Under the pieces are notes generated by a model. It did no database searches. It was given only the letters and a program-made list of their open reading frames with translations, and was not told where the DNA came from. The position numbers and the translations under genes are program-made. A DNA stretch of 64,000 nucleotides from Alteromonas aquimaris (lineage in GTDB: Bacteria > Pseudomonadota > Gammaproteobacteria > Enterobacterales > Alteromonadaceae): NCBI RefSeq assembly GCF_026183695.1, contig NZ_JAPFRD010000005.1, positions 518,075-582,074 of the forward strand. The letters are read 5' to 3'. Below, one piece after another: positions 46,963 to 55,408 of the stretch (within the stretch, counting starts at the first letter, position 1; each line of letters begins with the position of its first letter).

Positions 46963-49900
46963 ATGCCAAAACGTACTGATTTAAAAAGTATTCTTATCTT
47001 AGGTGCAGGCCCTATTGTCATCGGTCAGGCCTGTGAATTCGATTATTCCGGCGCCCAAGCTTGTAAAGCGCTGAGGGAAGAGGGGTATAGGGTTATATTA
47101 GTTAACTCCAACCCCGCCACCATCATGACTGACCCCGAAATGGCCGATGCGACTTACATTGAGCCAATTCATTGGGAAGTGGTACGCAAAATTATCGAAA
47201 AAGAACGCCCGGATGCGATTCTACCTACCATGGGCGGTCAAACTGCACTAAATTGTGCGCTTGACCTAAACCGTGAAGGGGTGTTAGATGAGTTCAATGT
47301 TGAGCTGATTGGCGCGACAGCGGATGCAATAGACAAAGCTGAAGACCGTGAACGTTTCGACCAGGCGATGAAATCAATTGGCCTGGAATGCCCGCGTGCT
47401 GAAATTGCACATAGCATGGAACAAGCTCACGACGTATTAAGCCGTATTGGATTTCCGTGTATCATTCGTCCGTCATTTACTATGGGCGGAACCGGCGGCG
47501 GTATCGCATATAATATCGACGAGTTCAATGAAGTATGTCATCGCGGCCTGGATCTTTCTCCCACCAACGAATTATTGATTGATGAATCTTTGATAGGTTG
47601 GAAAGAGTACGAGATGGAGGTAGTACGCGATAAAAATGATAATTGTATTATCGTCTGTACCATAGAAAACATCGATCCTATGGGCGTGCATACTGGTGAC
47701 TCTATCACAGTTGCCCCGGCTCAGACGCTGACCGACAAAGAATTTCAAATCATGCGCAATGCGGCTATGGCGGTGTTACGCGAAATCGGTGTTGAAACTG
47801 GCGGTTCCAACGTTCAGTTTGGTATTGACCCTGAAACTGGCCGTATGGTTATCATTGAAATGAACCCGCGTGTTTCTCGCTCATCGGCGTTAGCGTCTAA
47901 AGCCACTGGCTTTCCTATTGCCAAAATTGCGGCAAAATTGGCTGTTGGTTATACCCTTGATGAATTAGAGAATGATATTACCGGAGGCTTAACGCCAGCT
48001 TCATTCGAACCGGCTATCGACTATGTCGTAACTAAAATTCCTCGTTTCAATTTTGAAAAATTCGCCGGTGCAAATGATCGACTGACCACCCAAATGAAGT
48101 CGGTGGGAGAGGTAATGGCGATTGGCCGAAACCAACAGGAATCGCTGCAAAAAGCATTGCGCGGTCTGGAAATTGGGGCCAACGGCTTAAATCCAATTGT
48201 CGATGTGGACGACTCTGAAGCGCGCAATAAAATCGTACGGGAGTTACGGGAGCCGGGAGCGGAACGGATCTTCTATATTGGAGATGCGTTCAGAATGGGG
48301 ATGTCGGTGGATGAAGTATTTTCGTTAACCAATATCGATCGCTGGTACCTTGTCCAAATCGAAGATCTTATCAAGCTGGAAACACAAATCGCGAATGAGG
48401 GCATTAGTAGTATTGATGAAAGCTTGATGCGTACATTAAAACGCAAAGGCTTCTCTGATGCACGGTTAGCAGAACTCACTAACGTTGGCGAGGATGACAT
48501 CCGCGAACGTCGTCATAATTTTAATATTCGCCCCGTTTACAAACGTGTGGATACCTGTGCGGCAGAGTTCGCTACCAGTACCGCGTACATGTATTCGACA
48601 TACGACGAAGAGTGTGAAGCTAATCCGTCCGACAGAGACAAGATCATGGTATTAGGCGGCGGCCCTAACCGTATCGGTCAGGGTATCGAATTTGACTATT
48701 GTTGTGTTCATGCCGCCCTTTCCATGCGTGAAGACGGTTATGAAACAATCATGGTTAACTGTAATCCTGAAACAGTGTCAACTGACTATGATACATCTGA
48801 TCGTTTATACTTTGAGCCTGTCACACTGGAAGATGTGCTTGAAATTGTTGCGAAAGAAAAGCCAAAGGGTGTAATCGTGCAATACGGTGGTCAGACTCCG
48901 CTAAAATTAGCACGGGCGCTAGAGAAAAACGGTGTACCCATTATTGGTACCTCATCAGACGCCATTGACCGTGCAGAAGATCGTGAACGTTTCCAGCATA
49001 TGGTTAACAAATTAGGCCTGAAGCAGCCAGCCAACGCCACCGTTACAAACGTGGAACAAGCGCTGACCAAAGCGGGCGAAATTGGCTTTCCGTTAGTCGT
49101 TCGCCCTTCTTATGTGCTTGGCGGGCGGGCGATGGAAATTGTTTATGACATAAAGGACTTAAAACGTTACCTAAATGAAGCGGTCAAAGTGTCAAATGAC
49201 GCCCCTGTGTTGCTCGACCGTTTCCTGGATGACGCAATTGAAGTTGATATCGATGCGGTATGTGATGGTACCGACGTGGTTATCGGCGGCATTATGGAAC
49301 ACATTGAGCAAGCAGGCGTACATTCGGGGGATTCGGCCTGTTCTCTGCCTCCGCACTCGTTGTCCAAGGAAATTCAGGACGTTATGCGTGAGCAAGTAAA
49401 GGCGATGGCTCTGGAATTAGGCGTAATTGGGTTAATGAATACGCAGTTCGCAATTAAAGACAATGAAGTTTATCTGATTGAGGTGAACCCACGTGCAGCC
49501 CGTACTATTCCTTTTGTATCAAAAGCGACAGGAATTCAGCTAGCGAAAGTTGCTGCCCGCGCTATGGTAGGCAAATCGTTAAAAGAGCAGGGCATAACAA
49601 GAGAGATTATCCCGCCTTATTACTCAGTAAAAGAAGTCGTTTTACCTTTCGCCAAATTCCAGGGGGTCGACCCGCTGTTAGGCCCAGAAATGCGCTCTAC
49701 TGGTGAGGTGATGGGGATTGGTGAAACCTTTGAAGAAGCCTATGCGAAAGCTAATCTTGGCGCCGGATCGCCGCTTCCTCGTTCAGGAAAAGCCTTACTT
49801 TCTGTGCGCCTGAATGATAAAAAGAAAGTGATTGAGCTGGCTAAAACATTGGTTGAAAATGGTTTCAGCATTGAGGCAACTCGCGGCACTGCTACCGAGT

Positions 49901-50184
49901 TGTATGATGCTGGCGTAATGAGCACGGTGGTGAACAAATTATCCGAAGGCCGGCCAAATATTGTGGATGCAATTAAAAATGGTGAGTACAGCTATATTGT
50001 TAATACCACCGAAGGACGTCAGGCCATCACGGACTCAATGTATATCAGGCGTGAAGCGCTATTAAACAAGGTCACCTATACTACAACCATGAATGCTGCT
50101 TTTGCTACGATAAGAGCGAAGTTTGCAGACGATCGTGACAAGGTTGCCCCTGTTCAGGCCTTGCACAATCGCATTAAACAGTAA
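46963..50184 (+). CDS. carB: Carbamoyl-phosphate synthase large subunit
   Basis: 1073 residues, full length. It makes carbamoyl phosphate from bicarbonate, ammonia and two ATP for pyrimidine and arginine synthesis. Two homologous ATP-grasp halves are visible: the first begins [20 protein letters not shown] with [18 protein letters not shown]; the second begins [19 protein letters not shown] with [19 protein letters not shown]. The C-terminal 130 residues form the MGS-like allosteric domain, site of UMP and ornithine control. It is cotranscribed with carA. Confidence 0.98.
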   Translation: MPKRTDLKSILILGAGPIVIGQACEFDYSGAQACKALREEGYRVILVNSNPATIMTDPEMADATYIEPIHWEVVRKIIEKERPDAILPTMGGQTALNCALDLNREGVLDEFNVELIGATADAIDKAEDRERFDQAMKSIGLECPRAEIAHSMEQAHDVLSRIGFPCIIRPSFTMGGTGGGIAYNIDEFNEVCHRGLDLSPTNELLIDESLIGWKEYEMEVVRDKNDNCIIVCTIENIDPMGVHTGDSITVAPAQTLTDKEFQIMRNAAMAVLREIGVETGGSNVQFGIDPETGRMVIIEMNPRVSRSSALASKATGFPIAKIAAKLAVGYTLDELENDITGGLTPASFEPAIDYVVTKIPRFNFEKFAGANDRLTTQMKSVGEVMAIGRNQQESLQKALRGLEIGANGLNPIVDVDDSEARNKIVRELREPGAERIFYIGDAFRMGMSVDEVFSLTNIDRWYLVQIEDLIKLETQIANEGISSIDESLMRTLKRKGFSDARLAELTNVGEDDIRERRHNFNIRPVYKRVDTCAAEFATSTAYMYSTYDEECEANPSDRDKIMVLGGGPNRIGQGIEFDYCCVHAALSMREDGYETIMVNCNPETVSTDYDTSDRLYFEPVTLEDVLEIVAKEKPKGVIVQYGGQTPLKLARALEKNGVPIIGTSSDAIDRAEDRERFQHMVNKLGLKQPANATVTNVEQALTKAGEIGFPLVVRPSYVLGGRAMEIVYDIKDLKRYLNEAVKVSNDAPVLLDRFLDDAIEVDIDAVCDGTDVVIGGIMEHIEQAGVHSGDSACSLPPHSLSKEIQDVMREQVKAMALELGVIGLMNTQFAIKDNEVYLIEVNPRAARTIPFVSKATGIQLAKVAARAMVGKSLKEQGITREIIPPYYSVKEVVLPFAKFQGVDPLLGPEMRSTGEVMGIGETFEEAYAKANLGAGSPLPRSGKALLSVRLNDKKKVIELAKTLVENGFSIEATRGTATELYDAGVMSTVVNKLSEGRPNIVDAIKNGEYSYIVNTTEGRQAITDSMYIRREALLNKVTYTTTMNAAFATIRAKFADDRDKVAPVQALHNRIKQ

Positions 50185-50236
50185 TGACAACAGCCTGGAT
50201 ACAAGCTATCCTGTTTATAAGTACTAAAAAAGATTA

Positions 50237-50262
50237 GTGCGCCTTATGGGCGCACTTTTTTT
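50237..50262 (+). terminator. Intrinsic terminator after carB
   Basis: GTGCGCC and GGCGCAC form a 7-bp GC-rich stem followed by TTTTTTT, 52 bases after the carB stop. Confidence 0.9.
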
Positions 50263-50307
50263 CGCCTCATAGAGGTGGATATGGAAATTAAGTAAAGTGA
50301 GATAAGA

Positions 50308-50784
50308 ATGAGTCAGTATCCAATGACTGCTCGCGGCGCTGCTATGCTCCGTGAAGAGCTAAACGAACTAAAAACAAAAACTCGACCCCGTATCATTCAG
50401 GCTATCGCTGATGCACGTGAACATGGGGATTTAAAAGAGAATGCCGAGTATCATGCAGCGCGGGAACAGCAAAGCTTCTGTGAAGGCCGTATTCAGGATA
50501 TCGAAGGTAAGCTTTCTAACGCGCAAATTATTGACGTTACCAAAATGGAAAATACGGGCAAAGTTATCTTCGGAACGACCGTAACCATCATGAATTTGGA
50601 AACGAGTAAAGAAACCACTTATCGCATCGTGGGTGATGACGAAGCTGATATTAAAAACAATCTGATTTCTGTCAATTCGCCTATTGCCCGTGGACTTATT
50701 GGCAAGGAAGTAGATGACGTAGTAAATATTGCTACACCGAATGGTACGGTGGAATTTGAGATTACGGAAGTAGAATACGTCTAA
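50308..50784 (+). CDS. greA: Transcription elongation factor GreA
   Basis: 158 residues, the usual size. GreA enters the secondary channel of RNA polymerase and stimulates cleavage of backtracked RNA. The N-terminal coiled-coil has [17 protein letters not shown] and the acidic tip [20 protein letters not shown], with the two catalytic acidic residues (Asp and Glu). The C-terminal FKBP-like domain includes [14 protein letters not shown]. It is read separately from carAB, after a terminator. Confidence 0.97.
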   Translation: MSQYPMTARGAAMLREELNELKTKTRPRIIQAIADAREHGDLKENAEYHAAREQQSFCEGRIQDIEGKLSNAQIIDVTKMENTGKVIFGTTVTIMNLETSKETTYRIVGDDEADIKNNLISVNSPIARGLIGKEVDDVVNIATPNGTVEFEITEVEYV

Positions 50785-50798
50785 TTGTGTTCGTCTTT

Positions 50799-50830
50799 GT
50801 TGATGAAGACCGGCAGTCGTCTTCATCAAC
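50799..50830. terminator. Hairpin between convergent greA and ApbE-like genes
   Basis: GTTGATGAAGAC (50799-50810) and GTCTTCATCAAC (50819-50830) form a perfect 12-bp stem with an 8-base loop, 14 bases after the greA stop. It probably acts in both directions. Confidence 0.7.
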
Positions 50831-50851
50831 CCCACCAGTTTGACTGCGTTA

Positions 50852-51772
50852 CTATCCTTGCTTTTGCGTCTCTTCCAATACAACTTGAATGTTATTGCCT
50901 TTGGCAACCAGCTGCCTGCTTTCCTCGCTTAAACATGCCAACGCATGAGCCCACACCTGGGCTCTGATTGCGTTATCGTGATACACAGTGATAGCAGGTT
51001 GGTGGGCGTATTTCAATTTGTCAGGACTTCCGACGCTGGCATACTGGTTGTGTTCATAACGGGTGGATTTCGCTGCTGCTAATTGGTCAAAGTTTCCCTG
51101 GGTAAGCTTTCTTGCTTCTGTATACGCGTTGGGCAGGTGCGGCGTGTGGGATATATTATTTTTTTTATATTTGCCAGATACGATCTCCACTTGACCGGAA
51201 GAAACGCGAAAATTGTAAATGCCTTTTCCAATAAGAAAGTCAGCGATACTTTCGCTGGCAATACTATCAAATAATGAGGATAGATTAATTTTGACGGTGG
51301 GATCTAATTTACGGGCGAAGCTGCCATATGCCAAGAACCTTTCTTTGTCATGATGTGCAGTGTGTTCATTATCCGACGAAAATGCCTCCGCGTCTAACTT
51401 TGTACGCATTGTACTTTGATTTTTAAACGAAATATCAAAGCATCCTTGGGCGCTGTCAGAGATAACTTTGACCATTCTTAAAACCGCACTGAATTCATTG
51501 GCTACTTCGAACTGCTCAGTATGTGTTACACGATTGAACTGATGTACCCATGAATTAGCACCGTCGAGTGAGTAATGAGCATACAAAGACGAGATCTGAT
51601 TTTGTAAAACAGGTTCTAAAGTAGCCTGTGCAAGTTCATCAGAGTGTGTTTCATATGCTATTTGCCAGACAGAGTCAGCATGCCTGATACTCAGCTGATG
51701 CTCTGGAGTAGAGGCTCGGCATCCTACCAATAACACTAACATTAACGATATTAAAGAAGTGCGTGAAGTCAT
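50852..51772 (-). CDS. Divergent ApbE-like lipoprotein
   Basis: 306 residues, lipobox LLVGC. The overall plan follows FAD:protein FMN transferase (ApbE): WVHQFNRVTHTEQFEVANEF, AQGCFDISFKNQS, then KINLSSLFDSIASESIADFL and NFRVSSGQVEIVSGK. Standard ApbE has DLGGIAKGY and VDAGGDI motifs at the last two places; here the glycines and lysine are replaced. It may be inactive or have another role. It ends a pair with the downstream-facing antiporter gene one base away, so the two share a transcript. Confidence 0.55.
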   Translation of the reverse strand: MTSRTSLISLMLVLLVGCRASTPEHQLSIRHADSVWQIAYETHSDELAQATLEPVLQNQISSLYAHYSLDGANSWVHQFNRVTHTEQFEVANEFSAVLRMVKVISDSAQGCFDISFKNQSTMRTKLDAEAFSSDNEHTAHHDKERFLAYGSFARKLDPTVKINLSSLFDSIASESIADFLIGKGIYNFRVSSGQVEIVSGKYKKNNISHTPHLPNAYTEARKLTQGNFDQLAAAKSTRYEHNQYASVGSPDKLKYAHQPAITVYHDNAIRAQVWAHALACLSEESRQLVAKGNNIQVVLEETQKQG

Positions 51773-51773
51773 G

Positions 51774-52739
51774 TTATGCTCCTACCACAAGGTAGCTGTT
51801 ATAAGCGATATACGCTACAAGTAAAAGACTTCCTTCCAATCGATTAATTCGTCCCTGGCGCCCAATGCCGATGGCCATTATAGTTAACGCAATGGTGAAA
51901 ATTAACATGATGAGCCAGTCTCGAGTAAATAGTGTCGAAGAGATTAGCGTGGCGGGCGAAATCACTGCGGCTATCCCTATCACAGCCAAAATGTTGAAAA
52001 TGTTGGATCCCACCACATTCCCTATCGCTATATCGTGCTCCCCTTTTCTCGCAGCCAGAAATGAAGTGGCAAGCTCAGGCAAAGAGGTCCCAATCGCTAC
52101 AATGGTCAAGCCAATAATAAGATCACTTACGCCCAGCGTAGAGGCTACCTCCACGGCCCCCCATACCAAAGCTCTGGAGCTGATAATTAACAGGATTAAA
52201 CCAGCGACAAGCCAAAAAACCGCTTTGGGCAACCCCATTTTATGGTGGTTAGTCTCTTCGCTAAATTCAATGTTTAATGCATCGTTAGCATGACGTTTGC
52301 CAGAGGATATCGACCAAACGATAAACAGCGCGAAACCTGACAGTAGCAAGAGTGCGTCTAAAGTAGAAAGTGTATTATCAAAAAGCAATGCTCCACAGAG
52401 CAGGACCACTCCCAAGAGGATTGGTAACTCTTTTTTCACAATCGTCGATTTCACCACAATAGGCGCGATAAGGGCAGTGATACCAATGATCAACCCAATA
52501 TTCACGATGTTTGACCCTAACGCATTGCCGAGGGATAGATCCACATTTCCTTCACTGGCGGCTATAGCCGAAACCACCATCTCCGGCGCGGACGTGCCAA
52601 AACCCACGATCACCATGCCGATAAGTAAAGGGGATAGGCCAGCATGGTGTGCCGAGGCCGCCGCACCTTCGACAAATCTGTCCGCGCTCCATACGAGAAA
52701 GATAAGTCCTACAATTATCGAAATAGAGGCTAACAACAT
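51774..52739 (-). CDS. Calcium/sodium antiporter, YrbG-type CaCA family
   Basis: 321 residues with about ten transmembrane helices in two homologous halves. Each half has the alpha-repeat of the Ca2+:cation antiporter family: VIVGFGTSAPEMVVSAIAA with LGNALGSNIVN, and LTIVAIGTSLPELATSFLAA with IGNVVGSNIFN. The conserved glutamates bind the cation. It exchanges calcium for sodium or protons at the inner membrane. It is transcribed ahead of the ApbE-like gene. Confidence 0.9.
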   Translation of the reverse strand: MLLASISIIVGLIFLVWSADRFVEGAAASAHHAGLSPLLIGMVIVGFGTSAPEMVVSAIAASEGNVDLSLGNALGSNIVNIGLIIGITALIAPIVVKSTIVKKELPILLGVVLLCGALLFDNTLSTLDALLLLSGFALFIVWSISSGKRHANDALNIEFSEETNHHKMGLPKAVFWLVAGLILLIISSRALVWGAVEVASTLGVSDLIIGLTIVAIGTSLPELATSFLAARKGEHDIAIGNVVGSNIFNILAVIGIAAVISPATLISSTLFTRDWLIMLIFTIALTIMAIGIGRQGRINRLEGSLLLVAYIAYNSYLVVGA

Positions 52740-53099
52740 ATTACCTCCATCAACCTACTTAATTCGATGGCGCTACAAGACAAATGATTTTTTGGCTGTA
52801 GAGGTTTTAACATTAAGAGCGGAACAGTGGGAGAGTGCATATAGTGTCTCGATAATGAAACTGACATAAAATAAACACCTGCCTTGTCCAAGAGTCTATT
52901 TTAAGTCTCGCTTGCACTATCAAAGTGCTCAATAAATTTGCACATCTATTGTCATCAGATGGAAGGGCATTTCCCTCCATTATCAGATGATAACTTACCG
53001 AGCGTAAATCTAATGTAGCGACGGCGTCAACAATTTTAAAGAGAGTTTTGTGACGTGAAGATAATTTAATCTTCTACTTACAGTGATTAAGCGCTATCA
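52740..53099. other. Intergenic region with an imperfect hairpin
   Basis: No gene recognised. Around 52952-52991 GGAAGGG and CCCTCC lie between two copies of ATCAGATG, giving an imperfect hairpin that could be a terminator for the SDR gene (which ends at 53100) or part of the antiporter promoter region. The remaining bases show stops in every frame. Confidence 0.35.
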
Positions 53100-53777
53100 C
53101 TACTCAGCGTAGATCATTTTTTTCGTCATACCGCCATCCACCGTTAACACTTGTCCTGTGACGAAATCGGCATTAAGTAAGTAGGCTACCGCCTTGAATA
53201 TGTCCAGTGGCTTGCCGACTCTGCCTACGGGGTGTTGTTCATGATCGATTTTTCGTAAGTCCACTTCGTCGGTGATCCAGCCTGGAGCAATTGCATTCAC
53301 ACGAATGTGCGGACCCAGTGAAATTGCCATTGCTTGCGTCAGTGACACAATCCCCCCCTTGGAAGCGCCATACGCAAAGTCGCCCGGCTCAGACATGAAT
53401 GCGCGGGTAGAAGTAATATTTATAATATTGCTACCCGACTGCATATGCTTGACTGCTTCACGGCTCATTAAAAACGTACCGTTCAAATTTGTATTGATAA
53501 CGTCCTGCCAGTCTTTATATGACTGTTCTGGGAGAGACTTCTTACTATAGTTGGTTTTCCCCGCACAATTGATCAGTAAATCCAATTTTTGCCAACCCAA
53601 TGCAGCAAATCCGTGTTTAACTGACGTTTCACTGCCCACATCACAACAAACGCTTTCTACTCCTTTTACATTGTCGCTAGTATCAAAGCTGGCAACCTTC
53701 CAGCCTTGTTCGACAAGCTGCTGACACAACACTTTACCGATGAGACCGTTACCGCCAGTGACTATTGCTTTAGGCAT
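53100..53777 (-). CDS. Short-chain dehydrogenase/reductase
   Basis: 225 residues. The classical SDR pattern is present: dinucleotide motif TGGNGLIGKVL, NCAGKTN, catalytic Ser in INITSTRAFM, YGASKGG with Tyr and Lys, and GWITDE after VNAIAPG. It ends with TGQVLTVDGGMTKK, as in FabG-like enzymes. It is slightly shorter than FabG. The neighbouring ACP-like gene (90 bases upstream) hints at a lipid or polyketide carrier context, but the substrate is not visible. Confidence 0.82.
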   Translation of the reverse strand: MPKAIVTGGNGLIGKVLCQQLVEQGWKVASFDTSDNVKGVESVCCDVGSETSVKHGFAALGWQKLDLLINCAGKTNYSKKSLPEQSYKDWQDVINTNLNGTFLMSREAVKHMQSGSNIINITSTRAFMSEPGDFAYGASKGGIVSLTQAMAISLGPHIRVNAIAPGWITDEVDLRKIDHEQHPVGRVGKPLDIFKAVAYLLNADFVTGQVLTVDGGMTKKMIYAE

Positions 53778-53866
53778 AAAAGCTAAATTTGTTTAATGAT
53801 TATGTGATAGTAGAATAATTTTTCACGTTTAGACAACTTGCAACGTGTTGTAATTATCGCTTTCCA

Positions 53867-54115
53867 TTAGCGTCTTCTGTTCAGAAGATACTCTGCAAAT
53901 TGTCCAATATTGGCATCTGCAATGGTTTGAACAGCCATTTCTGGTATTTCAACATCCAATTGTTTTTCAAGGTGTACAAACAATTTTTTTAGCTGTTCAT
54001 CATCTAACTTCAAGTCGCTTATCAGCTTAGAAGAAGTATGGATATTGTCTTTGGCAACGTTCGACTGTTTTTCCAGCCAGATTTCAATTGTTTCGATGAG
54101 CTGTTGTTTATTCAT
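53867..54115 (-). CDS. Acyl-carrier-protein-like protein lacking the carrier serine
   Basis: 82 residues with four-helix ACP pattern: helix I (IETIEIWLEKQ), the loop KLISDLKL, helix II (QLKKLFVHLEKQLDVEIP) and QTIADANIGQFAEYLLNR. The site where carriers have DSL, with Ser modified by 4'-phosphopantetheine, reads DDE here (D39 in place of Ser). It therefore cannot be loaded in the usual way. It sits upstream of the SDR gene on the same strand. A regulatory or structural role is inferred. Confidence 0.65.
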   Translation of the reverse strand: MNKQQLIETIEIWLEKQSNVAKDNIHTSSKLISDLKLDDEQLKKLFVHLEKQLDVEIPEMAVQTIADANIGQFAEYLLNRRR

Positions 54116-54215
54116 AATTGGGGAAAGGTCTTATTGCAGTAGAGACGTAATCAATATAGCGATAGGCAACAAATCGATCACCAGCGTGATTGTGGGTGAG
54201 CGACTTTCACGAAAA

Positions 54216-54242
54216 AACGCGGCCAGGGAGAGCCGCGTTTTT
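54216..54242 (-). terminator. Terminator after the second small heat-shock gene
   Basis: AACGCGGC (54216-54223) pairs with GCCGCGTT (54232-54239). A-rich on one flank and T-rich on the other, it can terminate both strands. It ends 24 bases before the ibpA-like stop at 54267. Confidence 0.85.
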
Positions 54243-54266
54243 GTTAGATTAGCGAGGCAGGGCTAT

Positions 54267-54695
54267 TTAGTGAACGCCTATCGCAATTTGCTTAGGCTTT
54301 TTCTCTTCAGGAATGACCCGTTCCAGATCGATATGAAGTAATCCATTTTCAAAATCTGCTTCACGAATTTGAATATGTTCGCCTAGTTGAAATTTGCGTT
54401 CAAAGCTTCGTTGCGTGATACCACGATGTAAGAACTTGCGTGTTTTGTCACTTTCTTGGTGCTCAACTTTCGCAGCAACCGTCAACGTCGTATCTTCTAC
54501 GGTAAGTGTGATGTCTTCTTTGCCGTAGCCTGCTAATGCCATCGAAACACGATAACGGTTTTCATCCAACGATTCGATGTTATATGGCGGATAGGTATCG
54601 TGACCTGTGGAAACTGAACTTGAGTCAAGTGCAGAAGCTAAGCGGTCAAAACCAATAAATGAACGGTAAAGTGGTGATAAATCTATAGTACGCAT
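54267..54695 (-). CDS. ibpA: Small heat-shock protein, IbpA family (second copy)
   Basis: 142 residues from ATG 54695, whose product MRTIDLSPLYRSFIGFDRLA matches IbpA starts; the longer frame to 54791 is rejected because it would cross the upstream terminator and hairpin. It is an ATP-independent holdase binding unfolding proteins. The alpha-crystallin domain spans about 35-125, with YPPYNIESLDENRYRVSMAL, ITQRSFERKFQLGEHI and GLLHIDLERVIPEEKKPKQI, the IxI-like tail region. It is a tandem paralogue of the next gene upstream. Confidence 0.92.
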   Translation of the reverse strand: MRTIDLSPLYRSFIGFDRLASALDSSSVSTGHDTYPPYNIESLDENRYRVSMALAGYGKEDITLTVEDTTLTVAAKVEHQESDKTRKFLHRGITQRSFERKFQLGEHIQIREADFENGLLHIDLERVIPEEKKPKQIAIGVH

Positions 54696-54698
54696 AAT

Positions 54699-54723
54699 CA
54701 TATCCTCAATAGTAAGCAATATG
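54699..54723 (-). promoter_or_regulatory. ROSE-like RNA thermometer hairpin, second ibpA copy
   Basis: In the transcript CAUAUUGCU pairs with AGGAUAUG over an 8-base loop, leaving the G of UUGCU bulged opposite the Shine-Dalgarno AGGA. A bulged G in U(U/C)GCU facing the ribosome site is the hallmark of ROSE thermometers on ibpA genes. The start codon follows three bases after the hairpin. Confidence 0.7.
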
Positions 54724-54756
54724 CATTGTCGTCGGCCCGACCATTCGGCAGCGACT

Positions 54757-54782
54757 GAAAAAGGGCCTGAGTTAACAGGCCC
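54757..54782 (-). terminator. Terminator between the two ibpA genes
   Basis: On the minus strand GGGCCTG and CAGGCCC form a 7-bp stem (54763-54782) followed by TTTTTC, eight bases after the first copy's stop codon. It implies partial or full separation of the two transcripts. Confidence 0.85.
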
Positions 54783-54790
54783 AGTAAACA

Positions 54791-55234
54791 TTATTTGTTT
54801 TCGATTAAACGACTGCCAATTTCAATTTGACGCGGTTTTTTGGCTTCTGGGATAACTCGTTCCATATCGATGTGGAGCAAGCCATTTTCCATATCTGCGG
54901 ACAATACTTTGACATGATCGCCCAATTGGAATTTGCGTTCGAAATTGCGTTCTGATATGCCTTTGTGCAAGAATTTTCGTTCAACGTCTTTATTGTCGCT
55001 GTCTTTTTTGCCTGTCACTGTCAGGGTATTTTCCTGAACTTCAATAGTGACATCGTCTTGGCTGAAACCAGCAATCGCCATAGTTATGCGATATTTGTCT
55101 TCTGCAAGCAATTCAATATTGTAAGGGGGATAACTACTTTGTTTTTCCGCACGTGTAGCGGCATCTACAAGCGATGCTAGATGGTCTGAACCGATAAATG
55201 AACGGTATAATGGAGATAGATCGATAGTACGCAT
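54791..55234 (-). CDS. ibpA: Small heat-shock protein, IbpA family (first copy)
   Basis: 147 residues from ATG 55234, seven bases after AGGA; upstream in-frame ATGs at 55240 and 55258 lie in the thermometer hairpin. It starts MRTIDLSPLYRSFIGSDHLA. The alpha-crystallin domain includes YPPYNIELLAEDKYRITMAI, ISERNFERKFQLGDHV and GLLHIDMERVIPEAKKPRQI. It shares the bulk of its sequence and its leader hairpin with the second copy, so the pair arose by tandem duplication. It has its own sigma-32 promoter. Confidence 0.93.
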   Translation of the reverse strand: MRTIDLSPLYRSFIGSDHLASLVDAATRAEKQSSYPPYNIELLAEDKYRITMAIAGFSQDDVTIEVQENTLTVTGKKDSDNKDVERKFLHKGISERNFERKFQLGDHVKVLSADMENGLLHIDMERVIPEAKKPRQIEIGSRLIENK

Positions 55235-55237
55235 GGT

Positions 55238-55262
55238 CATATCCTCAATAATAAGCAATATG
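55238..55262 (-). promoter_or_regulatory. ROSE-like RNA thermometer hairpin, first ibpA copy
   Basis: The same CAUAUUGCU/AGGAUAUG hairpin as in the second copy, with the loop UAUUAUUG differing at one base. The AGGA ribosome site is sequestered in the 3' arm with a bulged G opposite. Confidence 0.7.
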
Positions 55263-55332
55263 GTTAATTTTAAATGCCCCGAATGTCGGCGGCGGTTTTG
55301 TCGACCTGTCTGTTCAGCGTCGACACTTTACT

Positions 55333-55360
55333 ATATCGGGATAAGCAAAATTTTTTCAAT
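55333..55360 (-). promoter_or_regulatory. Sigma-32 promoter of the first ibpA copy
   Basis: On the minus strand ATTGAAA, a 13-base spacer and CCCGATAT match the heat-shock consensus with two changes. It would start a leader of about 90 bases containing the thermometer hairpin. Confidence 0.7.
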
Positions 55361-55408
55361 ACTTTTTTTTAAAATAAATTAACTAATAATTTAACTATTT
55401 GAATTTAC

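Noticed and set aside
50431..50907. 158-codon frame antisense to greA
   Set aside because: Shadow of a conserved gene on the other strand with no own features.
52297..52869. 190-codon frame opposite the Ca/Na antiporter gene
   Set aside because: It is antisense to a strongly recognised membrane protein gene; its Ile/Pro/Ser-rich sequence is the usual shadow of that gene.
52952..52991. Possible small CRISPR-like direct repeat (two copies of ATCAGATG)
   Set aside because: Only two short copies, no spacers of regular length; better explained as an imperfect hairpin.
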